A DNA stretch of 64,000 nucleotides from NCBI GenBank assembly GCA_002633025.1, contig NMRB01000785.1:104088-168087 (forward strand). Reading direction: 5' to 3'. The DNA comes from Notospermus geniculatus (lineage: Eukaryota > Nemertea > Pilidiophora > Heteronemertea > Lineidae). Numbering within the stretch: the stretch's first letter is position 1; each line of letters begins with the position of its first letter. Both the position numbers and the translations under genes were made by a program. This document shows, one piece after another, positions 1-38,038 of this stretch. The notes under the pieces were generated by a model. That model was not told where the DNA came from. It ran no database searches and saw nothing but the letters and a program-made list of their open reading frames with translations.

Positions 1-61
1 GGGCCCCCCAGCCATAACGAGGTATAGTGGGTGGGCTCGGACTGCTATTTTCTCACTACTG

Positions 62-212
62 CCCTCCTTTTCATGACCTGAAGGGGGCTTGCTCCCCCTT
101 GTAATTGCAGAGCAGTGTCTTTAAATTGCCCTTATTTTCATTCAAGAGATACAACAGTCGAACAAAGATCTGTATGCAGGAAGTTTTAAGCTGTGAAATG
201 CTTGGAAAATCC
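62..212. repeat. Fragment of a dispersed repeat also found at the window's right end
   Basis: This stretch (CTGAAGGGGGCTTGC..., AATTGCAGAGCAGTGTCTT, TGCCCTTATTTTCATTCAA) recurs at about 63107-63230 in the same orientation. There it is part of a larger element with inverted ends AGGGTTTCTGCCAGG / CCTGGCGGAAACCCT (63076-63346). Here only the inner part is visible. It lies beyond the last GNPNAT1 exon I can identify, and no coding signal is seen in 1-537. Confidence 0.7.
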
Positions 213-342
213 CGAGTTAGTATTCTGTCTTTTACTACTGATAGCCTTCTTCTGGCTTCATAACTCAGGCACATTTTTTGAACAAAATCATTCCAAGACT
301 GCAAGTGCCAACTCAGGGCATTAAAACAATACTGGACGATAT

Positions 343-520
343 CCACGTAATGTAGGAGGAAACTGGAGCCCGCAGAGAAAACCTACATGTACATGTACAA
401 CGTGGAGGAGACAGGCCTCTCTCCCACAGAAAGCCACTGGACTGAGTAGGGATTGAATCTGTAACCTCACGGGTGGCAAGGGTTGACGTTTCCACTGCCC
501 CACCCTGACAACACAGGCAG
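343..520 (-). mobile_element. tRNA-derived SINE (family 4), minus orientation
   Basis: Read on the minus strand this has a polymerase III-like arrangement: GGGGCAGTGGAAACG as a degenerate A box, then AGATTCAATCCC as a degenerate B box about 35 bases later. A tail follows. It lies between the last visible GNPNAT1 exon and the window start. No anticodon-stem structure supports a functional tRNA. Assignment rests on the box pattern only. Confidence 0.45.
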
Positions 521-537
521 ATCTCAATGATACTCAC

Positions 538-2056
538 AATTTTCCCAGCTGTTTTCCTCGATATGTTGAATCTACCACAACATCCTCTATTCTTCCCCTC
601 TGTGAAAAGAATTTACAACAAAAATATCAATTTTCATGTGAACAATTCAGAAAGACTGCTGAATTTTCTATCTCAAGACAGACTGACACAGCCTCTGATT
701 TCATAACATCTACAACTGTTCTGTCTCTACTAGAAAGTGCCTGAGGAAGACCCCGGTTGGGGTTGAAAATTTGTGAAATTCGGAGACGACTTTATGTTAT
801 TTATGGCTCCAGCCTCGGGTTGATGGGGCCTGGTCATGCCTAGGGGTGTGTGAGCTAGGTTGATGGGGACGTGATCCCGGACAAGGCATAGGGTGAGAAT
901 GAGTAAGCCGGAGGCAAGGGTTGCAATGAAATATTACTGTCTACAACTGTGCCAAATTTAAAGTTTATGACATACCTCCCAGACGATAATAACTCAATAT
1001 ATTCAAGACCAGCAGGGCTGACATTTGAAGGCAAGAGGCACACTTACACAACAGCAAGAGTGTATAAACTTCCTTTCCATCAGTAAAGTGGCTGATGCTA
1101 TAACAAGATTGGTAGTGGTGTCTTCTATCACAGCAATGTAGTAAGTAGACGGGCAGGACTTCATGGTTCTAAAGTGAGCTGGAAATATATCAGGAATACT
1201 AAAACATGATTAACAGGAAAGATGGTACACTGGACTGGACACATGTATGCAGTGTAATTCCATTCTCTCCTCAGAGTGACTGATGATTGGTTTTGTGGTG
1301 AAGGGTCACAATTGTCAATTTCAATGTTGTCTGTCTATTGTGAAGTCTGAGTGATCCTGTCTCTATCTTTATCATCTCCTCGTGTCATGTCGGTACGTTT
1401 AGGCTCATGTTCCATGCGACTTAACACTGGTTTTGTGGTGAAGGGTCACATTTCATAATACATGTATACATGTATATATATTTCATCAGACTGAAAGTTG
1501 TTTCTAAGTTTTCTGGAAGCAATTACAATGATGTACTTTGTTGAATTACCTTACATACCTTCATAATCTTCACGGGATACCTCACCAACTTTTGTAAGCT
1601 GGCTCAGTACTCGTACATGACCTGCAGGAGATATGAAATAAAGGGAATGAAAAGGAAAATGAAAAAAGAAGAGACATGTCCTCTGTTATGCTTTGTTGTT
1701 TAATTTGGTGTCACTTTAACATGTATCAAAATTCGAAATAAGGTTGTTCAAATCAGATTCAGACCTGAAGCCCTTGGGTCACAAAAGAAACGGAGTGGGT
1801 TGATGACAAAACTGTGGGTCATTTGTAGACTATGCCATGACATGGGGGCTTAATATCAACATTGACCGCTATTGAAGTAATGTTTACCTTTATCATAATC
1901 TGAGATATGTAAGGGCCTCATGATAAGAGATTCACCAGGATTAGTTGGGGATATCATTGGATTGAAGGAGGCATTACATTCAGCCTCAAAGTCAATTTCT
2001 TTCAGCAGACTGGATGAAAATAATGCTTCATCAGTAGTTGTGGCTGGGGAACCATT
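538..2056 (-). CDS. GNPNAT1: Glucosamine 6-phosphate N-acetyltransferase, partial gene
   Basis: Four exons on the minus strand join in frame with GT/AG borders: 1888-2056, 1559-1621, 1048-1178 and 538-599. The product resembles animal GNA1, the GNAT-fold enzyme that acetylates glucosamine-6-phosphate with acetyl-CoA on the way to UDP-GlcNAc. Visible landmarks in order: SLLKEIDFE and ISPTNPGESLIMRPL (N-terminal strand region), VLSQLTKVGEVS, YYIAVIEDTT, ASATLLMERKFIHSC, and RGRIEDVVVDSTYRGKQLGK. The last carries the acetyl-CoA binding RGKQLGK loop. The initiator exon (upstream, probably in the CpG-rich stretch near 2300-2700) and the last exon or exons after GKL were not found. The latter should lie left of 538 or outside the window. 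The exon phases agree at all three junctions, which makes the model strong despite the missing ends. Confidence 0.9.
733..797 (+). repeat. Family A palindromic repeat, half copy
   Basis: Half of a palindromic element that recurs at 4625, 6925-7131, 23036, 26416, 27475 and 60905-61113. The signature is GCCTGAGGAAGACCCC, GGTTGGGG, AAAATTTG and CGGAGACGAC. It lies in a GNPNAT1 intron. Confidence 0.8.
1283..1455. mobile_element. Family C MITE-like element
   Basis: A roughly 170-bp segment bounded by GTGGTGAAGGGTCACA at both ends, with an inner TTGTCTGTCTATTGTGAA core. The same design (GTGACC..., a TTTGTCAGTTTCAG-like stretch, a TTGTCTGCCTATTATGAA-like core) recurs at 35716-35914, 39427-39620, 48293-48512, 56681-56875 and 61192-61390. 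There is no open reading frame, so it is a non-autonomous element. Confidence 0.6.
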
Positions 2057-3323
2057 CTGAAATAAAAGAAGCAAGACTCAGAAGAATGTCAGATATTGGA
2101 ATAAAATAAATTAGGGACTACATGTATATGCCCTTATGTCAGATTTAACCTATCCTATTCCTACTGTAGCTACCGGTAGTAGAGACGAGGTGAATAATAT
2201 AAGATTGGGATACCGGTATTCATATTGATGACCAGACGTAAGTTGAAGCCCCTCCTAGTTAAGCTAATCCTAGCCGAGTCGTACATAATATGTTCCGCGT
2301 TAATTACTGATCGTCGGTGCAATCTTAAGACTGTTCTGCGATCCTATAATCGCGCGGCACGAGATTGGTAAATTGTGCGGAACACATATAACATGACAGT
2401 GATGTGTCAAAAAACTGTCATGACAATGCCCATTGATCATGTCGATCGCCCCGGCGCCATCGGTCGGATCGGCGAGCAGAACGAGACCAATCAATCAATC
2501 ATTCTGGATTAGGCCTGGGCCTAGTTGTTGCATGAATAGGCTGTTCTGCATCAGCAACGCCACACCATGCACACTCGTACTCGACACGACGTCGACAGTC
2601 ATGACAGTGGCAGAATCGCACCAACAAAATCGCAGACCTATATGCACATGATGATGCATTGCAGTGCCGCGTGCATGCGACGCAGACAGCCCGGCCGGTG
2701 TCACTCGTGTTGTCAGATTCGGAAATTTTCCGAATTTGTACTAAAATTCTGTGCGTTAACTTTCATTTATAGCATCTCAAATACCTCCATGATAATTCGA
2801 CGTGGGAACTATGGCTATATACAAGTGTTAAATGGATGGGATGAGTTATTTAGCCAAAAATTCGTCTGCAATTCACACTTTCTGCCATGTTGTCACTAAT
2901 TAACTGCGCATGCTCAGAAATAAATGTCTAAAGTGCGAACTGAAAAATAAAAGTACATGTTCCTCCGATTAGACATGATTGGCTAGAAGAGATAGACGAA
3001 GCTATTGTAACATTTGACAAGGCTTCTAAATATCAATGAAAGTATTTCTGGGAGTTTGGAGTGATTTCTGTATTAAATGTTGGTGATGATGAAGAAGAAA
3101 ACCATGAAATCTATTACTCCGTGCCAAGGAGTTGGAACAGCTCAGTTCCTACTTTCTATAGAGCCCTTGTAAATAGGTCAAAATGTGTGTCAAGCCATGC
3201 CTGAAATGTGTGTTTTGATCACAAATAAAATATGATTTTATGGCTTCAGATAGAATGTAATGCATATGTCTGTGGAATGAATGTCACTATGAATAGTTCA
3301 TTAAGCTAAAAAATACAGAGGCA
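2057..3323. promoter_or_regulatory. Divergent GNPNAT1/CRLS1 spacer, CpG-dense
   Basis: The spacer between the minus-strand GNPNAT1 exon and the CRLS1 start has a locally CpG-rich, TpG-poor stretch at about 2240-2710 (CGATCGCCCCGGCGCCATCG, ACGACGTCGACAG). This contrasts with the AT-rich flanks. It is the likely shared promoter and first-exon zone of the two head-to-head genes. No TATA box or conserved initiator could be assigned. The rest (2720-3300) shows no coding or repeat structure that I can support. Confidence 0.4.
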
Positions 3324-6300
3324 ATGTTTTCTCTAACACACAAACTGTTTCCTTTGAAGGAGAGATTGGCTGTCTGTTTGAAGAAAAGAGTTCAGAACTT
3401 GTACACAACATGCAGTGCATCAAGTGTGTACTGGACAAATTGCCCAGCTTGCCAAGGCCCTGCAATGCCTTTTGAGACAGATGGTGACAGACATGTTCGT
3501 GAGGTATGGGGGACTCTAAGTTACAAGTATATGCCAGGTAGATGCACCGTCCAAGGTAATTTTGCTCACCAGCACGGGCCGCCAAGCAGCAGAAGCACAA
3601 TAATGACAAGATCGAGGCCGAGGGAAAGGGCTTCAGCAGCAGACAAATTGAGATGGTGGCACAAAATCGGCAACAACAGCAGCAACAATTCCTTGCCATA
3701 TTCAGAATGGGAAAGTGGTAGTTCGCGAAAAAATGTTCCTCTGAATTCACATTCAGGACATTCATTGGTGCTAGGTTCATCTGTTAAGGCAGTCTTTTCT
3801 TCATTATGTTCCTCAAAAAAGTGTTTAAAACCTGTTGACCAAGTCTTTCAAAACTATAGTCCATTGTTTCGTGGAAATGTCAACTTCTGGAGGAAAAAAG
3901 CAAGCCGTGTTTCAACTCATTTCTCCCAACAAGCGCGTATGTTTAGCACAACAAAACACTGTTCACAGATCAAAGCATCCCCCAAGGAAGATGAGCAGAG
4001 GAAGTTCATCTCTGAAGAAAATATTGATGATGCTGAAGAAAAAATCTTGAAGAGAAAGATGAAAATTTGGGTACGTTGGTTCCACGTTCTGATCTGTTTA
4101 GAAAACTGTAGAAGCGTCTCGCAATCCAAGTGTGCCTTGATAGGTGGAATTTTTTTCATGCCACCTCTGGGAAAATGAAATGCGTTCTTTTTTGTCATGT
4201 TAATCTCTAGGTACCGGTACTCTTCATTTTCAGGAACAAAATATCTGGACTGTACCAAACTTCCTGACAGTATCCCGGATATGTCTGACCCCCTGCATTG
4301 GTTATTTGGTTGTACAACAGAGTTTTACGCTGGCTGGTGGACTTTTCATTTTGGCTGGATTTACAGATTTGGTAAGTAAACTGTGAGTACAATTTTAAGA
4401 AATATATTCAATGGACACGACACATTCAAACCACAAAGATTACCGTAGTGCTGGTACCGGTATGTCAGAAATTCTGACTGAGCTATAAATTTTTACTTAA
4501 AACATGTACATGTACAATACATGTAGATATTCTTTTACTTTTCACACCTTCCTGATTTTCAGGATTTCTTCATTTATAACTGGTAATCCACAATAAGGAT
4601 CCAGCTCATTCACTTCTGAGATCTCTACTAGAAAGTGCCTGAGGAAGACCCCAGTTGGGCTCAACCAGGGGCTGTTCATTTTCGTCACTTGAGGAATCTG
4701 AGTTGTGATCCTTGGAAAAACGGGAAAAGCTATGCACTTGCAAATTGCATGGATAAATTGTGCTGTACAGAACATACGCAGCAATTTGCAGCTTCATAGC
4801 TTTCTCCATTTAACCTTGATTTACCTTAATCTTCAGGGTTAGGAAGACATTATTTTCTCAAGGATCACAACTCAGATTCCTCAGTTGACGAAAATGAACA
4901 GCCCCCGTGCAAAATTTGGAGACGACTTCCCTTGTCAGAAGAACTGAATACTGAATCTTGGTTTCTCTTTCCAGCTGGATGGTCACATCGCTCGTACCTG
5001 GCCAAGTCAGAAATCAGCTTTTGGATCTGCCTTGGACCCTTTAGCTGACAAGATATTAATCAGTACTTTGTATGTGACGTTATCAGTGGTGGATCTGATT
5101 CCAGGTTGGTAAAACTTTGGCTGTTTGTTGATTTCGAATGCATTTGACATTGTTGATTCACTGGTATTTTGCCAAAAAATGTACTCGATGCTGTTAGAAA
5201 TCTTAGGAAATCTATATCATTTGCTTCATGGAGGAAAGTGAACTGATCGTACCAGGCAGGGTGTCTGAATGGAGAATCAAAGGCCACAATGTTGAATCTA
5301 TCACAGTACTTGCATCAGGAATTAATTGCCTACTCAGTGGCTTTGCTGCATTCAGATAGCATTTAGAACATGGCGGTGAACTGCAAATCTAGACTTGCCT
5401 AGGGATGGAATCTACTAAAATAAGAAATTTGTAACTTTGAAATTCTGGATTTTGTCAGCCACGAAATTATTCTTGTGTTATTTTTGACTGCCAAGACTAA
5501 TTCCCTATAGGCAGCGAGGTATTAGCGGCTAGCCTCATATCAGTGCAGTTACATGTACTTCATTACAGGTGGCGCTAGCAACTGACAACCAACAGATTTT
5601 GGCTCAAATGTTGATATTTAGTGTATTTTACTTGCAATATGTCAGAGTTAGATTCTCGTACCAACCAATTGGTGTAATGAGCACAGGGCTGCCTGTAGTG
5701 TCCCTTTAAGAATATCGATCTAATTGTAATACATCAATGCTAACAGTAGATATTTTAATGTCAAACCCAAATGATTTTACCAACCATTGTGTAATCTGGA
5801 CGTCCTATGTCATGTATGTCTTCTGATTGTTTTCAGTTGCACTGACAGCACTGATCTTCATTAGAGATGTCTGCCTAATTGGTGCTGCATTCTACGTCAG
5901 ATATATATCACTGCCACCTCCCGTGAGTATTCTTTTGTTAACGTATGCAGTCTTATGATTCTGATAATAGTTGATCCATAAAGCAGGGTTTCCGCAGGTG
6001 AGGGATTACTGCCTTCAAAGGTGGCCTGCCCTGGCAGGGGTCTGGGGCCCTCCCCCCAAAAATTTGGAGTTTAGATACATGTAGAAGTCCGGAAATGCGA
6101 TTTCCTGGCATTTCAGTGTCAAATTCCGAGAACAGAACGGAACAGTCAGTATTGACTTCACAGGGCCCCCTCTGCATTTTCTTTCCATCATGATTCAACC
6201 AAACAACTGCATGGATTTGACTCAGAATTGCAGACAATGTGTATCTGATTGGTCTTCAGAGAGGAAAGGAGTTCTAAGTCATTTGGACCAATAGATATGA

Positions 6301-7765
6301 CTTTGGAAGCGAGATTTTTCTACGTATGAGAGTTGTGGCACAGCATTGCCATCTCTTAAGAGATTGTTAAACTACAGGCATGGAGTTGGACAGTCATGGT
6401 GCATGGTGGTCTCATTTCTAGTTCTTGGAAAAGGTTCTAGCTTATTAACACTAACAGGACACATTACGCACTAGCACTAGCAGTATCACAGTTCACAAAT
6501 CAAATGCTGATTTGAAATGTGATTTTGCAGTGTGCCCTAGAGTCAGGTCAAATGGGAGGGATGATTGTAAATGTTCTTGAATGAATGTCATGTAGCACAA
6601 TCCAATCAAGGAAAATTAAATTCATAACCATATTCATCTCTTCAGATCACGTTAAGCCGATTCTTTGATGGGACAAATGTAACAATGGAATTGAAGCCTA
6701 CAATGATTAGTAAGGTGTGGTTCTTATCTGTGTGTCATTCAGGCCTCTAGTTATGTTAGTTTCCTCTGATGCAGGCTACCTTCTCAGCAATGACAGTCTT
6801 GTGTCATTTGGAAATAAGGAAAAATCACTGCGAAGATGGATGCAGGCATTGACCACTCCCTCGTGGTTGGTGAAGATATCCAACATACAGCACAAAAAAC
6901 GACACACACAAAATGATAGTACAAGTAAAGTCGTCTCCGAATTTCGCAAATTTTCGACCTCAACCGGGGTCTTCCTCAGGCACTTTCTTGTAGAGATGCC
7001 AGAAGTGAAAGGATCTCTACTTCACTTCTGGGATCTGTACTTCACTTCTGGGATCTCTATTAGAAAATGCCTGAGGAAGACCCTGGTTGGGGTCAAAAAT
7101 TTGCGAAATTCGGAGACAACTTTACTTGTACATGTATTATCATGGTTGGTGAACATTCTGAATACATAAACTACTTCTTTTTTCCAGGTGAACACTGTCA
7201 TACAGTTAGCATTAGCCTGTTTCACTATGGCTGCTCCAATATTCAATTTTGTTGACCATCCATTATTACATTCATTTTGGTGAGTTGTGAGATATCTAAC
7301 TAAATATATTACACTGTGTAAATTAGCCAAACTAACTGAACATACCTTCTGCGTAGGGCGTCGATGGTTGCCTACGGCAGTCTCGGGGGAATTTCTCTAA
7401 TTTTGATAGGGGCGCCACCTGTGAATAGCCAAACTAACTGAACATACCTTCGGCATGGTGTGCCGATGGTCGCCTACGGCAGTTGCCAGTGCTGGCAACG
7501 ATCGTACCTATGGCAGTGAAAGGGTTAACATCTGTTGAGTTTCATCTTGATGGCACAATTGCCACAGGCAACATGAGTTTATGAAGTCTTGATATAATGC
7601 AGGCAAAACCAATATAGAGTGATCTGTCTCTGATTCTTGCCACATTGTCTTTTCAGGTACCTCACTGCAGGTACAACCATCTGGTCTGGACTTGGCTATG
7701 TTTTCAGAAAAGACACTTACGAAATATACAAAACCACGCAAGAAGCCAGAATCAAACACAAATGA
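3324..7765 (+). CDS. CRLS1: Cardiolipin synthase (CDP-alcohol phosphotransferase)
   Basis: Seven exons join in frame: 3324-4070, 4234-4371, 4975-5104, 5837-5922, 6646-6714, 7188-7279 and 7657-7765 (TGA). This gives about 456 residues. The enzyme condenses CDP-diacylglycerol with phosphatidylglycerol to make cardiolipin in the inner mitochondrial membrane. Residues 297-320 carry the CDP-alcohol phosphotransferase signature: DG, AR, then G, D and D (DGHIAR ... [10 protein letters not shown], with D297, D316 and D320 expected to bind metal). Other family blocks are [22 protein letters not shown] across the exon 2/3 junction, [32 protein letters not shown] and a C-terminal hydrophobic pair. Exon 1 encodes a long (about 249 aa) basic, poorly conserved N-terminus, presumably the mitochondrial targeting region. 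It is much longer than in vertebrates, so the true start may be a later ATG. Introns hold family A and B repeats. Confidence 0.93.
4625..4931 (+). mobile_element. Family A repeat interrupted by a family B MITE
   Basis: A family A half element starts at 4625 (GTGCCTGAGGAAGACCCC) and resumes at about 4910 (AAAATTTGGAGACGACTT). Between them, 4666-4908, lies a roughly 240-bp element with long inverted ends: GGGGCTGTTCATTTTCGTCA on the left and TGACGAAAATGAACAGCCCC on the right. The repeat continues inward through AATCTGAGTTGTGATCCTT. A second copy of this inner element sits at 63808-63934. The arrangement shows that B inserted into A. Confidence 0.75.
6925..7131. mobile_element. Family A palindromic element, full copy
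   Basis: Near-complete inverted repeat in CRLS1 intron 5. The left end GTACAAGTAAAGTCGTCTCC and the right end GACAACTTTACTTGTAC are mirror images. Both arms contain the GACCYC..GGGGTC hairpin motif and the AAATTTGCGAAATTCGG block. A short direct repeat of CACTTCTGGGATCT lies at the centre. No coding capacity. Confidence 0.75.
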
Positions 7766-8260
7766 TGTGTTATCAGTGTCATAAACAAGAGAAGTTCACA
7801 GTACTGCCCTCTTTCAGCCATGGACCCTTGAAAGTGTGTCAGATTTCACGGATTTTTCATTCGTCATACCAGGTGAACACATTTTCAGATTTCAACATTG
7901 TCAAGGAATCATCATAAGGGATCAGTAAGTGGGTGCTCCTCTGCTACTTCTTTGGGTTCGAATTTTCAGTGGGGAAGTACATGTATCTGGCCGATAATCC
8001 CCAACCCAATATTTTAACAAATACATGGACATGTATCTTGGTGCCTGATCTGTTGTGGTTAAGTGTTACAAATGTCCAGGCTTCATAAATGTACCGGTGA
8101 TATTGATAAAATTGTATCATGTATTTCATAACTGGCTTACCCAGGGGTTTCAAAATTTTTTGGATTAGCATTGATTCTTTGCAAAGTACATGTCGACTTT
8201 TCCTTGTATGTATATTCACTATGGAATTCCATTTGGTCAGAAAAAAGTTGCCGAGTACAA

Positions 8261-8535
8261 TAGACTGGTTCCCGGTCCCAAAATAGCTCCAACGGAGAAA
8301 GGGACCGGTATTGGGCGGCCATTTTGTGGCAGAAAGCTGCCACAATATGACGTCACAGAGGATTCCCCTCGGTACTGAGAAACAGCTTACTTACCTCACA
8401 CCCCAAAATAGCTAACCAATCAACTGCGACGTTACAAATTCAAATTCAAAAAGAGCTAGCCAATCAACTACGTCGTTACATCAGGCAATACCGGTCCCTT
8501 ATCCATTAGCGATATTGGGACCGGGAACCAGTCTA
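8261..8535. mobile_element. Palindromic MITE-like element
   Basis: The 20-bp terminal inverted repeats begin TAGACTGGTTCCCGGTCC and continue imperfectly inward with GGGACCGGTATTG / CAATACCGGTCCC. The element is about 275 bp with no open reading frame. It lies downstream of the CRLS1 stop. Confidence 0.7.
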
Positions 8536-9115
8536 CGAGTACAAGAGATGGAGATTATTTGTCACCTGGTATCTGTTACTTAGGAGACCGCTGCTTACAC
8601 CATTGCTCTGTTACAAGAGTTTGTAATAAACAATCATGAATAAAATTGCACATGATTTTCAGTTTTGAATTCTTTATATCGTGTCTTTAGTTTACTAAGC
8701 ATATTATAGCTTACATCTCAATTGCAGACAGACAAACTAGAACAAGGGAAGTCCTTGACGAATTGAATCCTTGGCATGTTTAGACTAGAGTCATTGTAAT
8801 ATCCTGTAATTTCACAAAAATGTCATCAGCATCTTGTGGACAGTTTCAATTGGACTCGTCTGGTAAGTGGGGGAGAAAGTACTTCTTTTCCAATTCTATT
8901 CCATACACCAACAACTTATTCCATACACCAACAACTTAAAGAAAGACCAAAAACTATGAAATTCAATGACCACATTCAGTCAGCTTGGACCGACAGGAAT
9001 TTGAAATGACAAATGTTTATGTACATGTACCTATCATAATCCTCAGCTCCATCAATTTCACATCACATTGTTCAATGATCTTGACTGAGTGTTAATTGTC
9101 TAGGCCTATAGCTTG

Positions 9116-9300
9116 TTATAATAGGCACCTCTGAGAGTTGTCAGTACTGTTATTAGGGTTAAACTCGGGGACAAGGGCTAAGGTTAGTGGCTATATGTAC
9201 TACTGGGTACCTCCCTACGTTTAGCGCCTAACCCTAGCCCTTGACGCTGAGTTTAACCCTAATAACCCTAGTAACGACTCTCACAGGTGCCTGTGCTTAT
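9116..9300. mobile_element. Palindromic MITE-like element with CCCTAA-like arms
   Basis: About 185 bp folding on itself: TAATAGGCACCTCTGAGAG pairs with CTCTCACAGGTGCCTGTGCTTA, and TTATTAGGGTTAAACTC with GAGTTTAACCCTAATAA. The TTAGGG-like units are part of the arms and are not a telomeric array. Confidence 0.65.
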
Positions 9301-9686
9301 AACATCCACAGTATAGTTAGTGCCTCTCCCACAGTGGCACACTCTGTTTCTGATGAGCTGAATCATGAGGACAGTCCAACAGAGCACACGTTCATCATGT
9401 TCATGACAGGAGGTTGATATCTTGAATAAAACCAATAATGTTCAAGAAATGAGTCATCATCCAGGCACTGCCTATACCATATAGTCCACAACAAGAAAGC
9501 CCTGTGGTGCTGTGCCTTCTGACAAGTTTGATCAAATTCTGCCACAGAAAACCCATAGAGGCATAGGCCTAGGCCTCTCGATATAAAGGAAGACGCTCCT
9601 CTCATCATTTCTATCATTTATGCCAGGGCGCCAGCACAAGATCCCTGTCTCCTCCATTAAAATGGCAGTTCATATCGTGGCAATAT

Positions 9687-10157
9687 CTACGTTCCTTTTA
9701 TCACAGGATCCGACGAGTCAGCAGCGGGTTCTTTCCGAAAGATTCGAATGTGAATTGCTGAGTTATTGCGTGAATGGACACCAGGTTCACTGTCTTCAGT
9801 TTTCGGTTCTAAATCATCCAACAGTTCGACAGTTGACGTATGTGTCCCTATCTCCATGGCATCACCATAATGTGCTTGAAGTTGGAGGGAGAGGTTTATT
9901 GCCCTGTTGATGGCATTACCAAGTCCATGCACAAACACCTCATCAAAACCATTTTCATCAAGAAGTTTCAGGCACCTATTCAGCTGCACTTTTATGTTCG
10001 TTTTCGAGCTGACATACACATCATTTTTGCGTTTAGGGAAACTCCTTGGTAATCTCTTCCTCAGAGTATATTGTTCTTCATCAACTGATTCACTGAATTT
10101 TTCAATTTTCACTTTTTGTGGAGGAGAAGCCTGCGTGTCTGCACCTGCTTCGGCCAT
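9687..10157 (-). CDS. POP7: Ribonuclease P / MRP protein subunit POP7 (Rpp20)
   Basis: A single uninterrupted reading frame of 156 residues resembles Rpp20, the Alba-like protein that pairs with Rpp25 on the P3 arm of RNase P and RNase MRP RNA for tRNA and rRNA processing in the nucleus. Key blocks: YTLRKRLP (residues 30-37), VYVSSKTNIKVQL, HGLGNAINRAINLSLQLQ (77-94, the Alba core helix), NTSTVELLD-like THTSTVELLDDLEP, and the C-terminal NNSAIHIRIFR (131-141). Length is slightly above the vertebrate protein (about 140) because of longer, low-conservation ends. The vertebrate gene is also intronless in its coding part, so the lack of introns is not odd. It starts 208 bp from EIF2AK4 in the opposite direction. 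Confidence 0.95.
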   Translation of the reverse strand: MAEAGADTQASPPQKVKIEKFSESVDEEQYTLRKRLPRSFPKRKNDVYVSSKTNIKVQLNRCLKLLDENGFDEVFVHGLGNAINRAINLSLQLQAHYGDAMEIGTHTSTVELLDDLEPKTEDSEPGVHSRNNSAIHIRIFRKEPAADSSDPVIKGT

Positions 10158-10365
10158 GCTTACAGTCTTGCGCAGAGCAGACGATCAATGGTGGTGGCCA
10201 TTGCAGTTGTGTGCATGGAGAGAGACTTTAGATTGGGCGAGATATTAAAGATGGCTGCGCCCATGAGATGAAAACAAGTTTCAGAAAAAAAGCTCGTTTT
10301 TCACTAAATTCGCAATTTAACCAATGCATGATAGATCTAAATTTGTGTAATAGACATGTGAAAGC
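10158..10365. promoter_or_regulatory. Short divergent promoter between POP7 and EIF2AK4
   Basis: Only 208 bp separate the two start codons, and both genes are transcribed outwards. The stretch contains GGTGGTGGCCATT and GATATTAAAGATGGCTGCGC. GATGGCTGCGC resembles the YY1-type AAGATGGC motif common in TATA-less housekeeping promoters. I infer a bidirectional promoter. No TATA box is seen. Confidence 0.5.
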
Positions 10366-37115
<26,750 letters not shown>

Positions 37116-38038
37116 TGTGGACACAGAGTTGGTGTGGTTGAGAAAGTTCGGGACACAGTTATAGTAAGGATGAAAGGAGATGGCTGGAAGGGACAGTCAG
37201 CAGGGACTGATGGAGTATTCAGGCGCGGATCCAAGGGGGGCACACCCCTTCTTTTGGCCAACAAGTCTGTAAAATCGACCGTGAAATTCTGGAACTTGGC
37301 GCAAATTTCAATGCTCCTAGCACAGGATGCCACCTCTTTTCCCAGATCCTGGATCTGCCCCTGGTATTAAACTCAGGCATGTTTCATCCCAAGGGAACGT
37401 AGGAGGGAAGGCGCTGAATGCATTCCAGTTTTGTGCAATTCCTTCAGTGACTGGAGTGTCTACTTGGGCGTGATGTATGGGTGGAAGAGAGTACATGTAC
37501 ATGGAATATTACGTACATATTATATTATGTATGCCGTATATTATGAATATTATCAAAAACAGATAAGCGAGCAATATGTACATGTACTTGACATATTATT
37601 CCAACTGTGACAAGTGCCTCCTTCCGCCTGAGTATCTTACATACATGTAGGAATGAAACTATTCATACATGTATCTTTCTTGTCTTTCAAAAATGTTGTC
37701 ATTTTTCTTTCACTAGTTCAGACATACACCCATTACAAAAATGCACATTGTTATCAAATCGTCCAGGGTGGATAAAAAACTTGGAGTAAGAAGGGGGCGC
37801 TGAGCGCCAGCTTATTTAAAATTCACCTTGATATCAACAAAGTCTTCCAATGTCAAAAATTTCAACATCAATTTCAAAGATTATAGCAAATATTTCAAAG
37901 GCCGCACGCCGCACTTGGGTCAGAACGTCCATGGGTCATTGGTCAGAACATCCACGCAATTGTCCATGAATGAATGAATTTGAATGAATGAATCTCAGAC
38001 CAACGATAGGTAAACATTACAAGAGTATGATAAATATA

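Larger units (their letters stand above)
7766..9686. other. Gene-free spacer CRLS1-POP7 with two palindromic elements
   Basis: This is convergent intergenic DNA holding the 3' ends of CRLS1 and POP7. It contains an inverted-repeat element at 8261-8535 (arms TAGACTGGTTCCCGGTCCCA / GGGACCGGGAACCAGTCTA) and another at about 9116-9300. The second has arms beginning ATAGGCACCTCTGAGAG and ending CTCTCACAGGTGCCTGTG, with GTTATTAGGGTTAAAC inside. A 20-bp direct duplication (TCCATACACCAACAACTTA) lies at about 8900-8938. Nothing else is recognisable. Confidence 0.6.

Noticed and set aside
3301-3780. 159-codon frame on the minus strand, opposite CRLS1 exon 1
   Set aside because: It is the shadow of a real coding exon. 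It has no recognisable domain, is Cys-rich in a way that mirrors CAG/GCA codons, and shows no splice context.
9150-9275. TTAGGG/CCCTAA-like motifs suggesting an interstitial telomere
   Set aside because: Only two or three scattered units occur and they are part of mirror-image arms of a MITE-like palindrome.
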